From the NCBI GenBank assembly GCA_008933995.1, contig WARS01000046.1, positions 4,760,026 to 4,824,025 of the forward strand: a stretch of 64,000 bases of DNA, written 5' to 3'. Within the stretch, counting starts at the first letter, position 1; each line of letters begins with the position of its first letter. The notes beneath the pieces were generated by a model, which was not told where the DNA came from, searched no databases, and saw nothing but the letters and a program-made list of their open reading frames with translations. Shown piece by piece: positions 1 through 19,499 of the stretch. The translations under genes were made by a program, and so were the position numbers. The stretch is from Datnioides undecimradiatus (lineage: Eukaryota > Chordata > Actinopteri > Lobotiformes > Datnioididae).

Positions 1-570
1 AGAAGGAGGAGGAGGGGAAGGGGCGCACACACACACAAGAAGCAAGTTAGAACATTATATAGGCTCAGAGATACACCACAGGATGGCTATTCCGTTCGCG
101 TACACCGCTTTATATGAGTTTAATGGGCTCTGTTGCGTAAAAACTTCTTGAAGAAGCGTGGGGGAATCCCCTTCCAGTTGCAAACACGGGCTATGTGAAG
201 TTCAGGGCCGGTAGAAATTTCCTATGCTACTAATTTTCGACATAAGCGAGCAGGGGCGCGTGGTGCTGTGATCCGGTGTGCATCAACGCAGACCTTCCCT
301 CAAAAAGTTGCTTGTTACTCCGTGACAGATGATCGCCTCTGCTTCGTGCACAGGCATGCTCAGTCGGTGTAACTTGTGGAGGATTTGTCTCGTGCATCTA
401 CAGCCCGCTGTGGAGTTGTACGGGCTACAGGATCCAAAAGGCAGGTGTACACATGGTTCCTCGAGCTTTACTAGTGGACAGAGCGAGCACATACGCTCCA
501 ACAATGCATATATCTTAATGCAGCGAAAACATGGTTACATATGGAGCTCGGCAGGGGCGGTTCAGGTCTC
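1..570. other. Non-coding stretch, no gene recognised
   Basis: Unique-looking DNA with short open frames only and no recognisable protein. A TATA-like string lies on the minus strand at about 52-64, and a short CA run sits at about 25-37. I cannot assign either to a transcript. Confidence 0.4.
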
Positions 571-599
571 GTGTTTTTGTTTTTTTGTTTTTTTTTAAG

Positions 600-965
600 G
601 TTTGCAACAACAATCACGTTGCACCTTGCCCCCCTCCCCTACGCCTCTCTTCTCCGCTTCCCTCCCCGCTCGCGCGAGCAGGCATTGAGGAAAAAACTAA
701 GAGCAGAAAATAGAAAATAATTGCAGAATAACCTTCGGCCATGTTTCCCCGCGGACCCTCTGCGCCCAAGTTGCAATAGAGAAGCTTCCTCTGCGAAAAC
801 GGGCTGCGGTAGTCACCATTAATCCGACATCCTCGATCCCATCGGTCACCAATTTAGCTCGCATGGTACGGCGTGCTTTCTGCCTTTTGATATTTTTGTC
901 ATGTCTCTCTTTCTTCCCTTCAATCCCTTCCTCACTCACACCACCTCTGTACTGCTCTCTCTCTG

Positions 966-1005
<40 letters not shown>

Positions 1006-1260
1006 TCGCTCTCATTCGCTCGCGAGCTGGCTGTGCCCGTTCCCGTAGTGAGAACACGTGACTTTGTCAATTACATGCTTTCTTGCTGCTAATTTCTGCC
1101 CTGTGAATCCAGGGACTAGGGGAATCGGACTCGCAACCGGCAGCAGCATCCGCCATGGCCGCGCTGCGTGTGTTAGATCGCGCTGTTTGTTCCGTGTTTA
1201 CGTGGAGATGATAAAACTGTACCACGAGGGGTTGGTGTAGCAACGCGAGGCTATTATACT
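600..1260. promoter_or_regulatory. CpG-rich, promoter-like segment
   Basis: This segment has clearly more CG dinucleotides than its AT-rich surroundings, for example around 667-677, 1013-1027 and 1120-1180. It also holds a long CT tract. An ATG with a near-perfect Kozak context (CCGCCATGG) is at 1155, but its frame closes after 18 codons. This looks like a promoter or 5' UTR of a gene extending out of the window or of a non-coding transcript. No downstream exon was recognised, so direction and owner are unknown. Confidence 0.35.
955..1003. repeat. (CT)n microsatellite
   Basis: About 49 bases of CT dinucleotide with small interruptions at its left end. It lies inside the CpG-rich segment. On the opposite strand it is a GAGA tract. 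Confidence 0.9.
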
Positions 1261-4200
1261 CTGAGATTAGATTAGATGGGATTCAATTAAATTTTTAATG
1301 ATTCCTTTGGGAGTGATTGGTGTAGTCATAGCAGCAGGGTAAAAAGAAAACATGGCAAACAAACGTGGAAAAAATAAGGCAAGAAATTAGAGTTAAAGCA
1401 AATTATGAAGTTAAATAAACGGGAGGGTGTTCAGTGATGGAGCCACAAGTTTTTAGATTTCCCCATTATCAGGTATACATACACCAGCTTCCAGTAATGT
1501 CTTGTGTATTATGTTTGGAGCCTGTTCAAACTGGAACCAACATGTTGATAGATTATAAAACTATGCCTATGAACTTGCATGTGCCCAGCTCACATGGTTG
1601 ACTAAGACACCATAAATACCATCAACATGTGTCAGGCATAAATATCACTTCCTACATATAACATCCATCTGAAGATCAACATATAAAGTCACAAATGGCT
1701 TCCTTAAACAGTTTATGTAGTAATCTATCTATAGATGTTCTCAAACATGAATTATACCAAAATTACCGAAACTAAATGATTTGTAAGATAACATCCTGCA
1801 TCAGATACAAAGTAAAGTCATAATATCAATAAAACATAAAGACATAGAGCAAATGTCTTTATAAGACAAGGGGCTAACAACAAACTCAAATCTATAAAGA
1901 ATAAAGTCAGAGTCGGATTCATATTCCAGTTGAATAAACTTTGTCATTGTAACAAAAATAGCAAGCAGTCATGCTGAGAGACCAAACTTCCCTTTACCTG
2001 AGACCAAAACAACTGGCAGACAGAATACAACATGCAGCGGTCACCTTTTATGCTTTCCATACATGCACATGTTGTTTTTGAGCTCAGGTTCCTAACATAC
2101 GACCAGTTACCTCCCAGCATCATAGTGGGCACCAGAGGAGAGCTGAACTCACAGCTTTGGAATGTGACTGGAAAACCCAGAAAAACAAACCTGAAAAACT
2201 GATGTGTTCAGTCCTCTGATCTGCAGTTGTCAGTAGAAAAATCAGTCCACAGACAGCAGAGACACTGTGGAGAAGACTTTCAGAGATACTTCTAGTCATG
2301 TCCATGATGAGAATGATAATAATAATAACTGATGGTGATGATACGTGATGACAGCGATAATTAAATGGTTGCTAAGTTTAGAGCCTGCACACTGAGGAAG
2401 TCATCAGCCGCATTGTTGTTGTTTGTTTTGTCTTCTGCATTACAAAAGAATAACGATAAAGCAAACGAGAACTGATGAAGACAGTTTATTAGAGTTTAAA
2501 CAATGTATTTTAGTGAGAGTCTGACTTCAGCAGGTACAAGTAAAGCAGAAAAATGCAATTATCAGTAACATTCAATCAAGTTTTATGAAGTTAATACCTA
2601 TTTTCCTTTTAGAGGACCTTTTAGCTTCATAAACACAACTTGTGTCAGTGTCACCTTGATCACTAAATAGACGCTAATTACTTGAAAAAATGCTATGAAT
2701 GTGGATGATAAACAACAATAAATAAAAACAATAAAACAATCAAACAAAAGAACTCGTAAAGTCTTCACAGCAGAAGGGAAATTTGGCTAAAATCAAGTTT
2801 ACTCAAGTTTACTTAAAATGAAGTTCTACTTCATGTCTTCTATAACGGGACAAACAACAAGTCAAAGCACGAGCTGCAGTTACTCAAGGCCACACCACAG
2901 ATTGATGACAACGAGCCTGAAAAATAGTACGTTCATTGAGAAACTTCCCATCTTATCTCACACGTCTACTCTGGTGGGATGTTTCTCAAGGGGTTATTCG
3001 CGGGTATGAGGAAAGAGGAAAAACACGTTGCAGGAATGAAACAACAACAAGCCCCATCTCCACCCACCAGAGCTAAAGAGCCCACCCTCCGGAATTCACG
3101 AGCTTTACCCCTACCCCCAATCCATCCAGCCAGCCCCCGCTCAAAAAAAAAAAAAAAAAAAGAGCCTGTTTTTGAAGATGCTTGTAGAGGAGGCCTCTGC
3201 AGTGGCCACAGAATTACTGTTTGGGTCATAGGGTTGGATACCAGTGTCAGATGTTATCCACTCACTCATATCCTGACAGGACCTTTCTGATTAGGACAAG
3301 TCAGTGGAAATCACCGCGGTGCTGCTCACTGACATGTGCGAGCCAATGACAAGGAGTAATTTATATATGGGTGGCTTTGGGTGCGCCTGGTAGTCAAAGG
3401 AAGCAACTGAAATAGCAAAACAGAGATTAGTGGAGATTTCAAGACACCTAAATTCAATGTGAACACCTCGGTATGGTCGGGGAAATTGATGTTTAGTGTA
3501 CAAAGACAGTGTGTTTATAGCGAAAACTTCCTTAATTCAAGCCTTGTTGAATATTCAAGGTATTATCAATTTGCAATACTTATTTGTTCTATAATCAGAA
3601 CCAACCTTTAGTCATACTGTGGCCACCCTGTCTTCTACAAGATAAGACTGTTTTCAGACTTGTTTGAATTTCAGGTCGATCTTTTTCTCTCCGTCTTTAT
3701 TTGTGGAGATGAGCACACAGAATAAAACCAGCTACCTTTCTCACTAAGTTTTGCACAAAAAAGGTTCAGATTAAATTCTTTAGTTAAGTGTTTTTAGGTC
3801 AAATCAAGTCTTACTAAATCCTTTGATTTGAGCTTCAGATCAAAGTTTACATTTCATTTATTTGTTAAGGTTTAACTTCTGTGGTTTCATTTTTATTTCG
3901 CTTATAATCAACACCCGCTAGATGTCTTACTTTGGCCACAGTTTTATTTGGCCTTAGAGTGTTTTCAAACTTGTTTTAACTCCTCATTAAGCCATCCATG
4001 TACTCACATGGGGGTGTGTGTGCTGAGGAGTACCGGAACCAAAAGGAAACTCAGATTTGTAAGGTTAATATCAATTTGCCTATTTTTTGATCAACTCAGA
4101 AAACATTTTGTTTACATTAATTGTTTGTCATAAATTCATCACCAGCAAGAAGTGTGTGTGTTTTACAGCTTTCTTTAAATTACTGTCTGCCATTTGTCTT

Positions 4201-6480
4201 AATCAACACCAAGATGAAGACAATGACAAGACAAGAACATGACAAACTTTTTATTGTCTTTCTGCTGCAGCAAAGAGTGTTTTCAAACTTTTTAAACTTT
4301 TCATTAATCCTTTTTCGACTTTTATGGAAGAATGCATATTCCATATTAAACTCAGCAAACAGGTAGGGAATTGATATTCATAATGTAACTACAAATTTGG
4401 CCTATTTTAAACATAAAGTGAAAATACAGCTTCTTTAGTTGCTGTTAGCCTTATTTTAGCAACCTTTTTATTTGCGCTTCTGCTGCAGGATAAGTTTCTT
4501 TTCCAACTTGTTTAAACCTCAAATCTGTCCCACGTTTCTAGAAGACAACAAAACAAGTGACTTTTCTTATAAATTCTAGCAAAGAGAAGTTACTTATCTA
4601 CTTCTTTAGTTCAAATTGTTGTTTTTCTGATAATGAAGTCTCACGTTAACCACTGTTTCATTTCCCCTTTGACTGTTTTCAAACTTGTTTTAACCTCTAA
4701 TCAGTCTTTCTCTGAGGGGAAGAGCACTCAGGCTAAAACAACAACAACTTTTCTTGTGAAGTTCTGTAAAAAGTTAGGGATCTCATGTATCTATAGATTA
4801 AGTAGCTTTTCTTGCAAAGTTTACAACAGCTGTTTCACTGATGTTATGTGTATTATAAAAAACTGAATGTATAGGAATATATAATCGCTTTGATCAATAG
4901 AACATTATTCAAATATAGGTCAATTATATTTGTAAATATAACCACAAATTCACCTGGAGAACAGACTTGTGCAAACACTTAAAGTTATACAAATCTCTGA
5001 TAGATCTGCATGAAATTTAGTGCTGAATTAACACAATGTGTATGTTTTCTTTGGTTTGATCTATTGACATAATTTCAATATATTTCTAACATACAACAAA
5101 TGAGACTTAAAAACCTGAACTTATTTCCATTGTTGCCCCTGGCTATACAGTCAGTCAGTCAGTCACATTCAAACTTGTGAATGCCTGATAAAGATATGTG
5201 GTCTTTTCACTTAAAATATTCAAAAATAACACGTCTTCCTTTATAATACTGTAGGTGATGGTTTGCTGCAGTCAGCATCAACTGGAGTGCATACATTAAA
5301 GTCAAAACATATATTTTTTTTCATTATTCATGTCACATTATTGCTTTAAACCAACTATTCAAACATCAGCTCTTAAGACAGTCGACTCTCAGGGACCTGT
5401 AGGCAACATGACTGCATTGCTGCAAACTGAAATCAGTCTGATTTTTGGGCAGTGAGTTGTCTCGGCCAATACAGATAATTATGAGCATTTAACCTCATGA
5501 GCAGAAGCAGATTCCTGAGCTGTTTGAATACCAACTTTCTGAGCAGACTTTGGACTCTCTCACCCCAGCTAACCCCACCCAACCCCCACTCCTCACCCTG
5601 TAGGCTCCCAGAGGAAATTTGCCTTTACCCTGCTGCTGTCAATGCAGTTCAAAGGGTTCAATGAGTTCCTCTCTCCTCTTTTCTCCTTTCTTTTTAAGTG
5701 AGGGGGTTATTTTTTTGTCATTTACTTCATGCATTCCAGCCACCAATCCTTCACTTTTTTATATCCTTTGCAGGGAAGTGTAAACAGTGTGGGCAGAGCA
5801 GGTCATCTACTCTCAGTTATTATTGAAGAACTGGTGGGTGTGAACGTGTTGAAGGTTTTTCATGTAAAATGTGATAATTTCCTTCATTATTTTATTTGTT
5901 TGAATTTCATAAAACAAGCAAATTTCACTGCACTTACTTTAAACAATTTTCTTTGAGATTTCTGCCTCTCTCTCTGTAGAAGAAAGACAAATCAATAGTT
6001 TCTGCATTTTTGCAGGCTCCTCCTTTCACATGTGCGCAGATTTCGTTGAGGGATATTTTCAATTAACGAAAAAAATTGCACAAGTCTCAGAAAATCACCC
6101 GTGTGCCATGTGCTCCAAACCTCCAGACCACAAAAGTAAACCCAAAAGTTGTAGGGCATTTTCTCCATTTTCTCGCCTCGTTTAACAAAAATAGCATGAA
6201 ATTGTTCCCGGATAACAGATTTGATATCTTTGTGGGCGTAAAAACGTTGTTTGTTTGTTTGTTTTTTCAAGAGACTTTCAATCGGGAACATTTTCAAGAC
6301 CATGCAGACTATTTTTACCACTTCTTGACCCTGGCAGGATCCTTTTCTGTTCAGTTCTCAGTGAACAGCAGCAAAAATATAATGAAACACAAACTTTTTG
6401 ATAAATCGCGTGTTCTTAACATTTTTTACCATCCGAAAAAAGTCTCCTCTGGCAGGAGTAAACACGGCGAAAATATCTGA
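1261..6480. other. AT-rich non-coding interval
   Basis: Mostly AT-rich sequence with no exon-like open frames that I can tie to a known family. It contains a 19-base A run at 3143-3161, a TCAG tetranucleotide run near 5150-5165 and a GTTT run near 6246-6268. No RNA gene or intact mobile element was recognised. Confidence 0.5.
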
Positions 6481-6492
6481 ATGAAAAATTGG

Positions 6493-6500
6493 TGACGTCA
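6493..6500. promoter_or_regulatory. Palindromic CRE (TGACGTCA)
   Basis: Perfect 8-base CREB/ATF palindrome, 73 bases upstream of an ATG in strong Kozak context at 6573, in a locally GA- and CpG-rich stretch. Full palindromic CREs tend to lie close to transcription starts, so this supports a promoter here. Function is inferred. Confidence 0.5.
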
Positions 6501-6572
6501 GAGGGAGAGAGGGAGAGGGGGGAGGTTGGAGAAGAAGCGCCTCTGCAGCCGGTGCGCCAAAAACTGCGCACA

Positions 6573-7259
6573 ATGGAACAAAATATCCGTTTACACCGCT
6601 CAGATTCAGCGTGTTGGTTAGTCCTTTTATTTTTTTCTGCCGGGACTCTGCGGGTCAGTATGACTTTATTTGCTTCTTTTTCGGCTGATTTAACCTGTAC
6701 AAGTTTTCCACCATTTGGTGGTCATAAATGTAGCCTGTGAATGGGCTTCAAATCTGATAGATCGCTCTTTAAAGGGATCTCTTAATAATGTCCCTGTAAT
6801 ATTCTTGCAGTGACTAAAACGTGGTCAGCAGCGACATTACACTGATCGTTAACGTTTGCTTTATTGCGTGTTGTCAGTCTCTCCTTTACATCATCACCTC
6901 ATAAAGACTTACAGTTTAGTCTTGGTATTAATGTGCCCTTTGTCCTAAATAATGTGCTTCGGTTTTGGGCATATGCGCGCATCTATAACCCCATAACTTT
7001 ATTGAATGGGCTTCACAAAAGAGCCGTTGCATCACATTGTCATGTCGTGGTAACCCGGTCATTTCAGGTCAGTGAAAAAGCAGCTTCTACAGCTCCACAG
7101 AGCAGAGCTGAGTTGCAACCCAATGCCATATTCAATCCTCTCTGTGCGACATTTAAGCTTAAGAAAGAAGAATGCAGGTTCCTCAGCGACTACCGGAAAA
7201 AGCTACTCACCTGTAGGAGAGAGATCCGACATCCTCCTGGTTTTTTTTCTCTGAGATGA
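6573..7259 (+). CDS. Possible two-exon small secreted protein (speculative)
   Basis: I do not recognise this protein. The ATG at 6573 has A at -3 and G at +4 and opens 27 codons (6573-6653) that read like a signal peptide: a short basic start, then a hydrophobic core containing CWLVLLFFSAG. This ends at CGG followed by GTCAGT, an acceptable splice donor. A possible acceptor, TTTCAG, ends at 7067, and the next segment (7068-7259) stays open in the same phase to a TGA, giving 90 aa. The acceptor's pyrimidine tract is modest and the second segment has no known domain. A real first exon joined to a distant exon, or a non-coding transcript, are equally possible. Confidence 0.2.
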
Positions 7260-7375
7260 ATGAGATGGCACAGGCGGATGAAACGCGTCCCCCGGTGTTC
7301 TCTTTAATGGAGCAAATGTGGATGAAAGTAGAGTTCAGCCTGCTGGACTTGAAGTCTGCCGACGCTCTAGTTTGA
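7256..7375 (+). CDS. Small ORF of 39 codons, protein-like composition (speculative)
   Basis: An ATG at 7256 overlaps the TGA at 7257-7259 of the preceding frame. It opens 39 codons to a TGA at 7373-7375. The peptide starts MNEMAQADETRPPVF and ends LLDLKSADALV, with a balanced, soluble-protein-like composition rather than low complexity. It matches no family I know. It could be a micropeptide, part of a 5' leader, or chance. Confidence 0.15.
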   Translation: MNEMAQADETRPPVFSLMEQMWMKVEFSLLDLKSADALV

Positions 7376-8260
7376 ATTACATGTTTAAGCTGACTTTAAC
7401 CTGGCGCATGAAGCCAAGTGACCGGCTGGAATCAAAGAGATTTTCCATGGATGAATATTTTATAGTGACACTGTAACAGAAGCTGCAGCGGCAGCAGCGT
7501 GAGGGCCAGGCAGATTTGTTTTTAAATGTGTCACAGTGAGCCAACAGATTCCCGCGAGTCTGTGGCGCACATCTGGAAAGTCATCTCCAAATGGATCCGT
7601 TGATGAAAAGGTTTTTCATTGTCAGCTCCCATTTTTCCTCAAAAAGCTGCTCCCTGAGCCCAGAGTCGGTCAGATCCACTGCTTCTCATCATTTTGCATT
7701 GATGAGAGAGACTTTTTAGCTGCAGGAGAAGCTCATTTCCAGTTTTCCACTAGCCAAGAGAAAGATGTTATAATTGAAAGCCATTCTTCTGCCTGTCTTT
7801 TGTGCTTTATCATGGCTCTTCAAACCATGTGGCACCCATGGCCTCCCCCATCATGCTCCCAGCCTTCCCCCACCTCTTTCTCTCTTAATGATAAAGATCC
7901 ATACCTCACATCCCCCACCCAGGATGTTTACAAGTAGCGTTCAAAACCAATAAAATTATACACCCGCAATTCCTTTGAACGCATGCCAGTAAAGTAGCCT
8001 ACTTTTATCCGAGTACACATAAGGAACTGCAATGCAGAGTGTTGCATTGTAAAATGTAATAATATACAAGATTTTCTCTGTAAGCAACCCTGAGCACCCA
8101 CATGACTGATCTGACGTCTGCTCTTCACTTACTTACTGTCGTTACCTCACAGAGCAGCTCAAGTAAACTGTTCCCAGATCAGTGATTGGGAACTGATAAG
8201 ACCAAAGATTTGTGTGATTGAGCTGAAATAAATAGCGCCATCCATCGGCTCAACACATAA
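7376..8260. other. Non-coding stretch
   Basis: The GC content is moderate at first, with a GCAGC-rich patch near 7480-7505, then drifts to AT-rich. An open plus frame at 7536-7937 shows no recognisable domain and no splice context, so I treat it as chance. Confidence 0.4.
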
Positions 8261-8363
8261 GATAGATAGACAGATAGATAGACAGATAGACAGATAGATA
8301 GACAGATAGACAGATAGATAGATAGATAGATAGATAGACAGATAGATAGATAGATAGATAGAT
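8261..8363. repeat. Compound (GATA/GACA)n microsatellite
   Basis: About 103 bases of alternating GATA and GACA tetranucleotides, ending in a pure GATA run. This is the Bkm-type simple repeat known from vertebrate genomes. On the minus strand it yields a fake repetitive open frame. Confidence 0.95.
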
Positions 8364-9456
8364 TTTTTTTCTTTAAGCCCATGTGTTTCCTTTTGGACAA
8401 TCTTAAAACAAAATTAAAGATGAGGATCATAGTAACCTAAGTTATTCTGTTTTTTCTTCAAAAGTCATGTTGTCTTGTTTACCTTTTTCACTGCATATAA
8501 AGCTCTGTATATTAGAATTTAGTAGTTTTGATGTGTTTCAAGCTCTGGAAAAATAAAGTGTATGTGGCTCAATAAAAATCATAGACATGTGCTTCAAAAA
8601 TCTGACAAGCGAGGTCCTAAACTTTGCTAAACAAAAAAAAGAAAATGTCTTGAAGTTTGAGTTGTACATATTTCATAACTTTAACTTCAAGCATCATAGC
8701 AAATTCTTTTCTTTAAGCAAGAAAAAGTAGCCACACCAAATGAAGCCACTGCAAAACATGCAAATGGCCAGTTACAGCTGCTTTTTATCACTTCACCTGA
8801 AATGTATTCCCTAACAATTTCCCTATTCTCAATCAATTGTGCTACTTACATTTCTCAATTTTTCAATAACAAGGAGTAACGCTGCTATCACGTGAGGAAG
8901 TTTTCCAACTGCTTGTTTAACAGAAAATTACAAAACCATAAAAAAGGAGCTTGTTACTGTGAATACTTGCTCTTGTATTCTCTCCAGGTCCACATTTGAA
9001 CCCCAGGAACCAAAGGAAATATTTCACAATGTAACTATTATAGCAATAATACAAATATGTATAAAGGAGCCGTTTGATTGCTGCTCTTGCGCTGGGTAAT
9101 ATAGTTCCTAAGTGGAGGATTTCCGGTTGGCGCATTAATATTTCAGTCTTGTCACAGGTGTCTGCTCATTGGGTACTTTAGAACGACTTCAAAAGTATCA
9201 GCCAATCAGAAATAAGGACCCGTTCCACCAGTTGCACGAGACAGTGCAGCTCATAAGTTGATAAGAATATTACGATATTATCAAACGTATTAAAGGCTAT
9301 TTTCCAGCGGTTCAAACTTATACTTAAGAATCTATAAAGTGTGATAATGCAGACAGACTGTAACATCTGCTTTGTATTCTGAAACACTAGCAGTTCTGCT
9401 ACAGAGAAGTGAAATGAGTCTCCATGGGCCTGCTGCAGGGCACTCAGGACTGTCAG

Positions 9457-9470
9457 GCGCCCTCTGCTGG
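9457..9470 (-). promoter_or_regulatory. CTCF-like core motif
   Basis: Read on the minus strand the sequence is CCAGCAGAGGGCGC, which fits the published CTCF core consensus at every position. Binding depends on chromatin and cannot be seen here. Confidence 0.45.
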
Positions 9471-11365
9471 TGCGGAATCATCTCACACGCGCACGCGCTG
9501 CAGACATCTATTACCAACATAAATTCCCTATGTTTGGTTGCGAGGTGATCAACAGGAGATTGGGCGTTTTCTAATGATCAAATTCTTCTTATTTGTCGTG
9601 GAAGTGATGAAACCTGTTTGCATAGCATATTACTTATTATCTATGTCACATATTGTGTTTAAACCACAGCAAGTCTTGTTGAATTTTTAACGAATTCATG
9701 GTTTTATAGTGCCTGCTGAATGGATTTTATTTTTGGTAAATGTAGACACGTGCATATATGTGTGTGATTCAAAACATAGAAAGACCCAGGATTCATTACT
9801 GGTGAACTATCATATGAGATGCTGGAAGTGTATTTTCCATTTTTTTTAAACGTGTTTTGTTTGGGGTTTGTTTTTGTTTTTAAATGCATGACCATTATTT
9901 AGTCCCTGTTATTCCATTCACTGACTCTGAAAGTTGTTCAGTAAATTAGGAGCAAAGTTGGGAAACAGGTGGATTGTCCTTGCAGAGCTGAACAGTTCAA
10001 GAAGATCATTTAGTTTCAAAGTAAGTATATTCACAGTACAGTGTTGTGTGAGTGAATGAAATGTTTACTTTAAGTTTGTCATACTTTAGAAGAGTCACTT
10101 TGATTTAATTTAATTTGTTGTTGTTCTGATTTGAAATAAAAAATGTTTAGGTCCAAACATTTTGTTATATTGAAGCTGCAGAAACAAAATAGACGAGATT
10201 AACATATGAATTAAAGAGGTTAATCTCTTGTGCTGTGTTTTAGCTGCAAAGTTCCTTTTACCAGAATATCATGAAGCCTTAAAATTGTGTGGAACTGAGG
10301 AATTTAAATACTTCCAATAAACTCAATGTTTCATAAAAACACAATTCTAAAACCTCTATCCTTTAGGTTCATGCAGATGTTTGGAAAAAATCTAATCTAA
10401 CAAGCATTTAAACCATCTTAATTTCCAGTGTCCTGATTTAAATTTCCTTCAAAATATAAAAAGTTAAAAATGTGAATTAAACTTTTCTTGGACAAAATCA
10501 AGAATAACTTAAGTAATTTTAAAAAGTCATCATATTGTCATGATTTAAATCTGTTAGTTTGATTTATAACAAAACAGAAATTTGAAGCAAATTCTCAGTG
10601 TATTTTAGAAAACTTTATTGCATGTGTGACAATTGGGCTTTGTGTCAAAGTTTATGTTTAAATGACAGAGGTTTGTGCATGGCTAGGAAGAATTTAAGGC
10701 TCTTTTGCTGAGTTTTTGGTTCCTTGACACATAAAAAACTACACTAATACAAAGAAAATTTTTTATGAAGCTCAGACATTGATTTTATCCTGCAAAATGC
10801 TCAGGGTTCATGTGGCAGTTTGTTCTCAGCTGTGAAGGCCTCACAGCCTTTTTTTTTTCAACATTGTACATAAATGGAGTGTTGCATTTAAAGAAAATGG
10901 TTAAAAATAATGGAGGAAATAAGAATGAAAATGTGACCATTGAATACATGAAAATAGTCAGTAAAAACAAGTTTTTTCTACTTATTTTTGTTTGTGAATG
11001 TGTAAATTGTTTATTTTGACTTCAATTCAAAGTCATTTTAATGCCATAAAACAAGCAGAAAGTTAAGCTTTTTAAAATGATAAAACAATAAATGTAACAT
11101 TCATGAAAAAGTTTGTCTTTTTCTTCACTTATTAGTTTAGTTTCCATTCTGAAATAAGGAAAGAAAAACCCAGTTTGGGAACATGTCATATGTGGTGTCT
11201 TTCTAAAGTTAGTGTACTTGAAAATGTCCTCCTCCAACATTAAAGAGGGATATCAGAGAAGTTCTTGAACACGAAACATGTATGTTGAGTAATCCACATG
11301 GGGCCCTCTGTCAGACCACCCTCATTTTCTGCTCCTGCTGCACGTGTCGGTCACAGTCACACTGT

Positions 11366-11379
11366 CCGCCCCCTGCTGG
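11366..11379 (-). promoter_or_regulatory. CTCF-like core motif
   Basis: On the minus strand this reads CCAGCAGGGGGCGG, a close match to the CTCF core. It has the same orientation as the motif 1.9 kb to the left and lies just beyond the predicted 3' end of prep. Confidence 0.45.
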
Positions 11380-11854
11380 ACGTTTAGCGTCATAGCAACA
11401 ACAGCTGGTTCTCTTGCTGCCCCTTCACCATTGTTGCAGGATTTATCACAGATCAAAAAACTTTAACCAAATAAATAAATAAAAATGTGATTGCTGCATC
11501 AATAAATAACTAATGATAACATTCAGAAAATAAACACAAGATTCAATACTTAAGTGTTTAATTAGAAACTCAAGCAGCTTTGGTGCATCCTATAAGACAA
11601 AGATAATAATGAGGTAAATGTCATGTTTCTATTTTTAAAAATGGTGTATGTGGATTATAATCTATTGTTTTACAGTAAAAATTACCGTTAAGTCATTTAT
11701 GTGCAGCTCTATTCTTCATCTTGACCCCATAAAACCACAGCCAACTTCACTGCACATGGCTGATATCATAGGCTCCCAATATTAAACTGAACTCTGAAAA
11801 TGTGAACTTTGTGACAGAATAAACTCCAACAACAAATCACTGTTTAAAAACTTG

Positions 11855-11860
11855 TTTATT
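11855..11860 (-). terminator. prep: Candidate polyadenylation signal of prep
   Basis: TTTATT on the plus strand is AATAAA on the coding strand, about 700 bases past the prep stop codon. It is the first canonical hexamer I found downstream. It implies a 3' UTR of roughly 0.7 kb. Confidence 0.4.
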
Positions 11861-12509
11861 GTAGTTGTGGCATTGTGTTTTGTTCCCTTTAAAAAGGTAA
11901 ACAATCAGCACATGTCAAGAGGTAGAAATCATTATCAGTCTGAAAGAAACGTGGGGACTGACGTTGAAATGCATTCTCCCAATCAAACACACACCCCCAC
12001 ACACATACACACTTTGCTTCACATGCACACATAGTGCGGTGGTTTTTGTCAGTTTCTGCAACTCACAATACTGCCGACTTGCAACATCTTTTGCCCTGTA
12101 CAGTCCCGCAGGAATTGTACATGCTGAAATCGTCCAACATCCTACAGCCTCCGCTCTGAGCACAAACATAAAAATAAATAATACAAGTCATGTTGAAGCA
12201 CCCAGAGGACGCAGAAACGAGCTCCAAATAAACTTTTGCCACTTCGACCTCATGACTGTGACTGCTGATTGGCTGATTACTGTGACAGTGAAGGTAGCCC
12301 ATCCTTTTACACAACCGTCACTGATAATGTAGTCATTCTTTTATCAGATTCACAAAGACAAAACAGACAGACAAAAAAAGATTTAGTAATGGTAGCTGGG
12401 TAAACACGAGTTTAAAAGATCATGTAAGTGTTTGTGTAAAGTTATAAAGAACATGTGAACAGTATTCCAGATGATCTGAGTAAACGAAGAAAACAAAACA
12501 AATAAACAA

Positions 12510-12536
12510 AACACACACACACACACACACACACAC
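12510..12536. repeat. (CA)n microsatellite in the prep 3' UTR
   Basis: About 13 CA units starting 18 bases past the prep stop codon. In the transcript this reads as a GU-rich run. Confidence 0.85.
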
Positions 12537-12553
12537 TATATAGGTGGAGCTGG

Positions 12554-19279
<6,726 letters not shown>

Positions 19280-19485
19280 TTTGGAGGCCAGTTTTCGGGA
19301 ACTGCGTAGCCAAAAAAGGTGTCCCAGAGACTGAAATAGTGGTTTTGAAATGACACTCTGGATCCCGTAAAACATCAACTTAAGGCGCTGAGGCTTTTGC
19401 AGAAAAGATACTCTGCTTACACAGAGTCAACGAGCACTTTGAAGAGATAACCGCCGGTTGCTATGTGAGCGGCCCGAATCCTACT

Positions 19486-19499
19486 GCGCCCTCTATTGG
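19486..19499 (-). promoter_or_regulatory. Weak CTCF-like motif upstream of prep
   Basis: The minus strand reads CCAATAGAGGGCGC, which departs from the CTCF core at one position. It lies about 207 bases upstream of the prep start codon, in the likely promoter. Confidence 0.25.

Larger units (their letters stand above)
8364..11840. other. AT-rich non-coding interval downstream of prep
   Basis: No exon or RNA gene was recognised. Two CTCF-like motifs lie here and are listed separately. The rest is AT-rich DNA with no clear transposon ends. Confidence 0.5.

Noticed and set aside
7536-7937. Plus-strand open frame of 133 codons
   Set aside because: No known domain, no signal sequence and no splice context; composition looks random.
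8179-8430. Minus-strand open frame with repeated Ser-Ile-Tyr-Leu units
   Set aside because: It is a translation of the GATA/GACA microsatellite.
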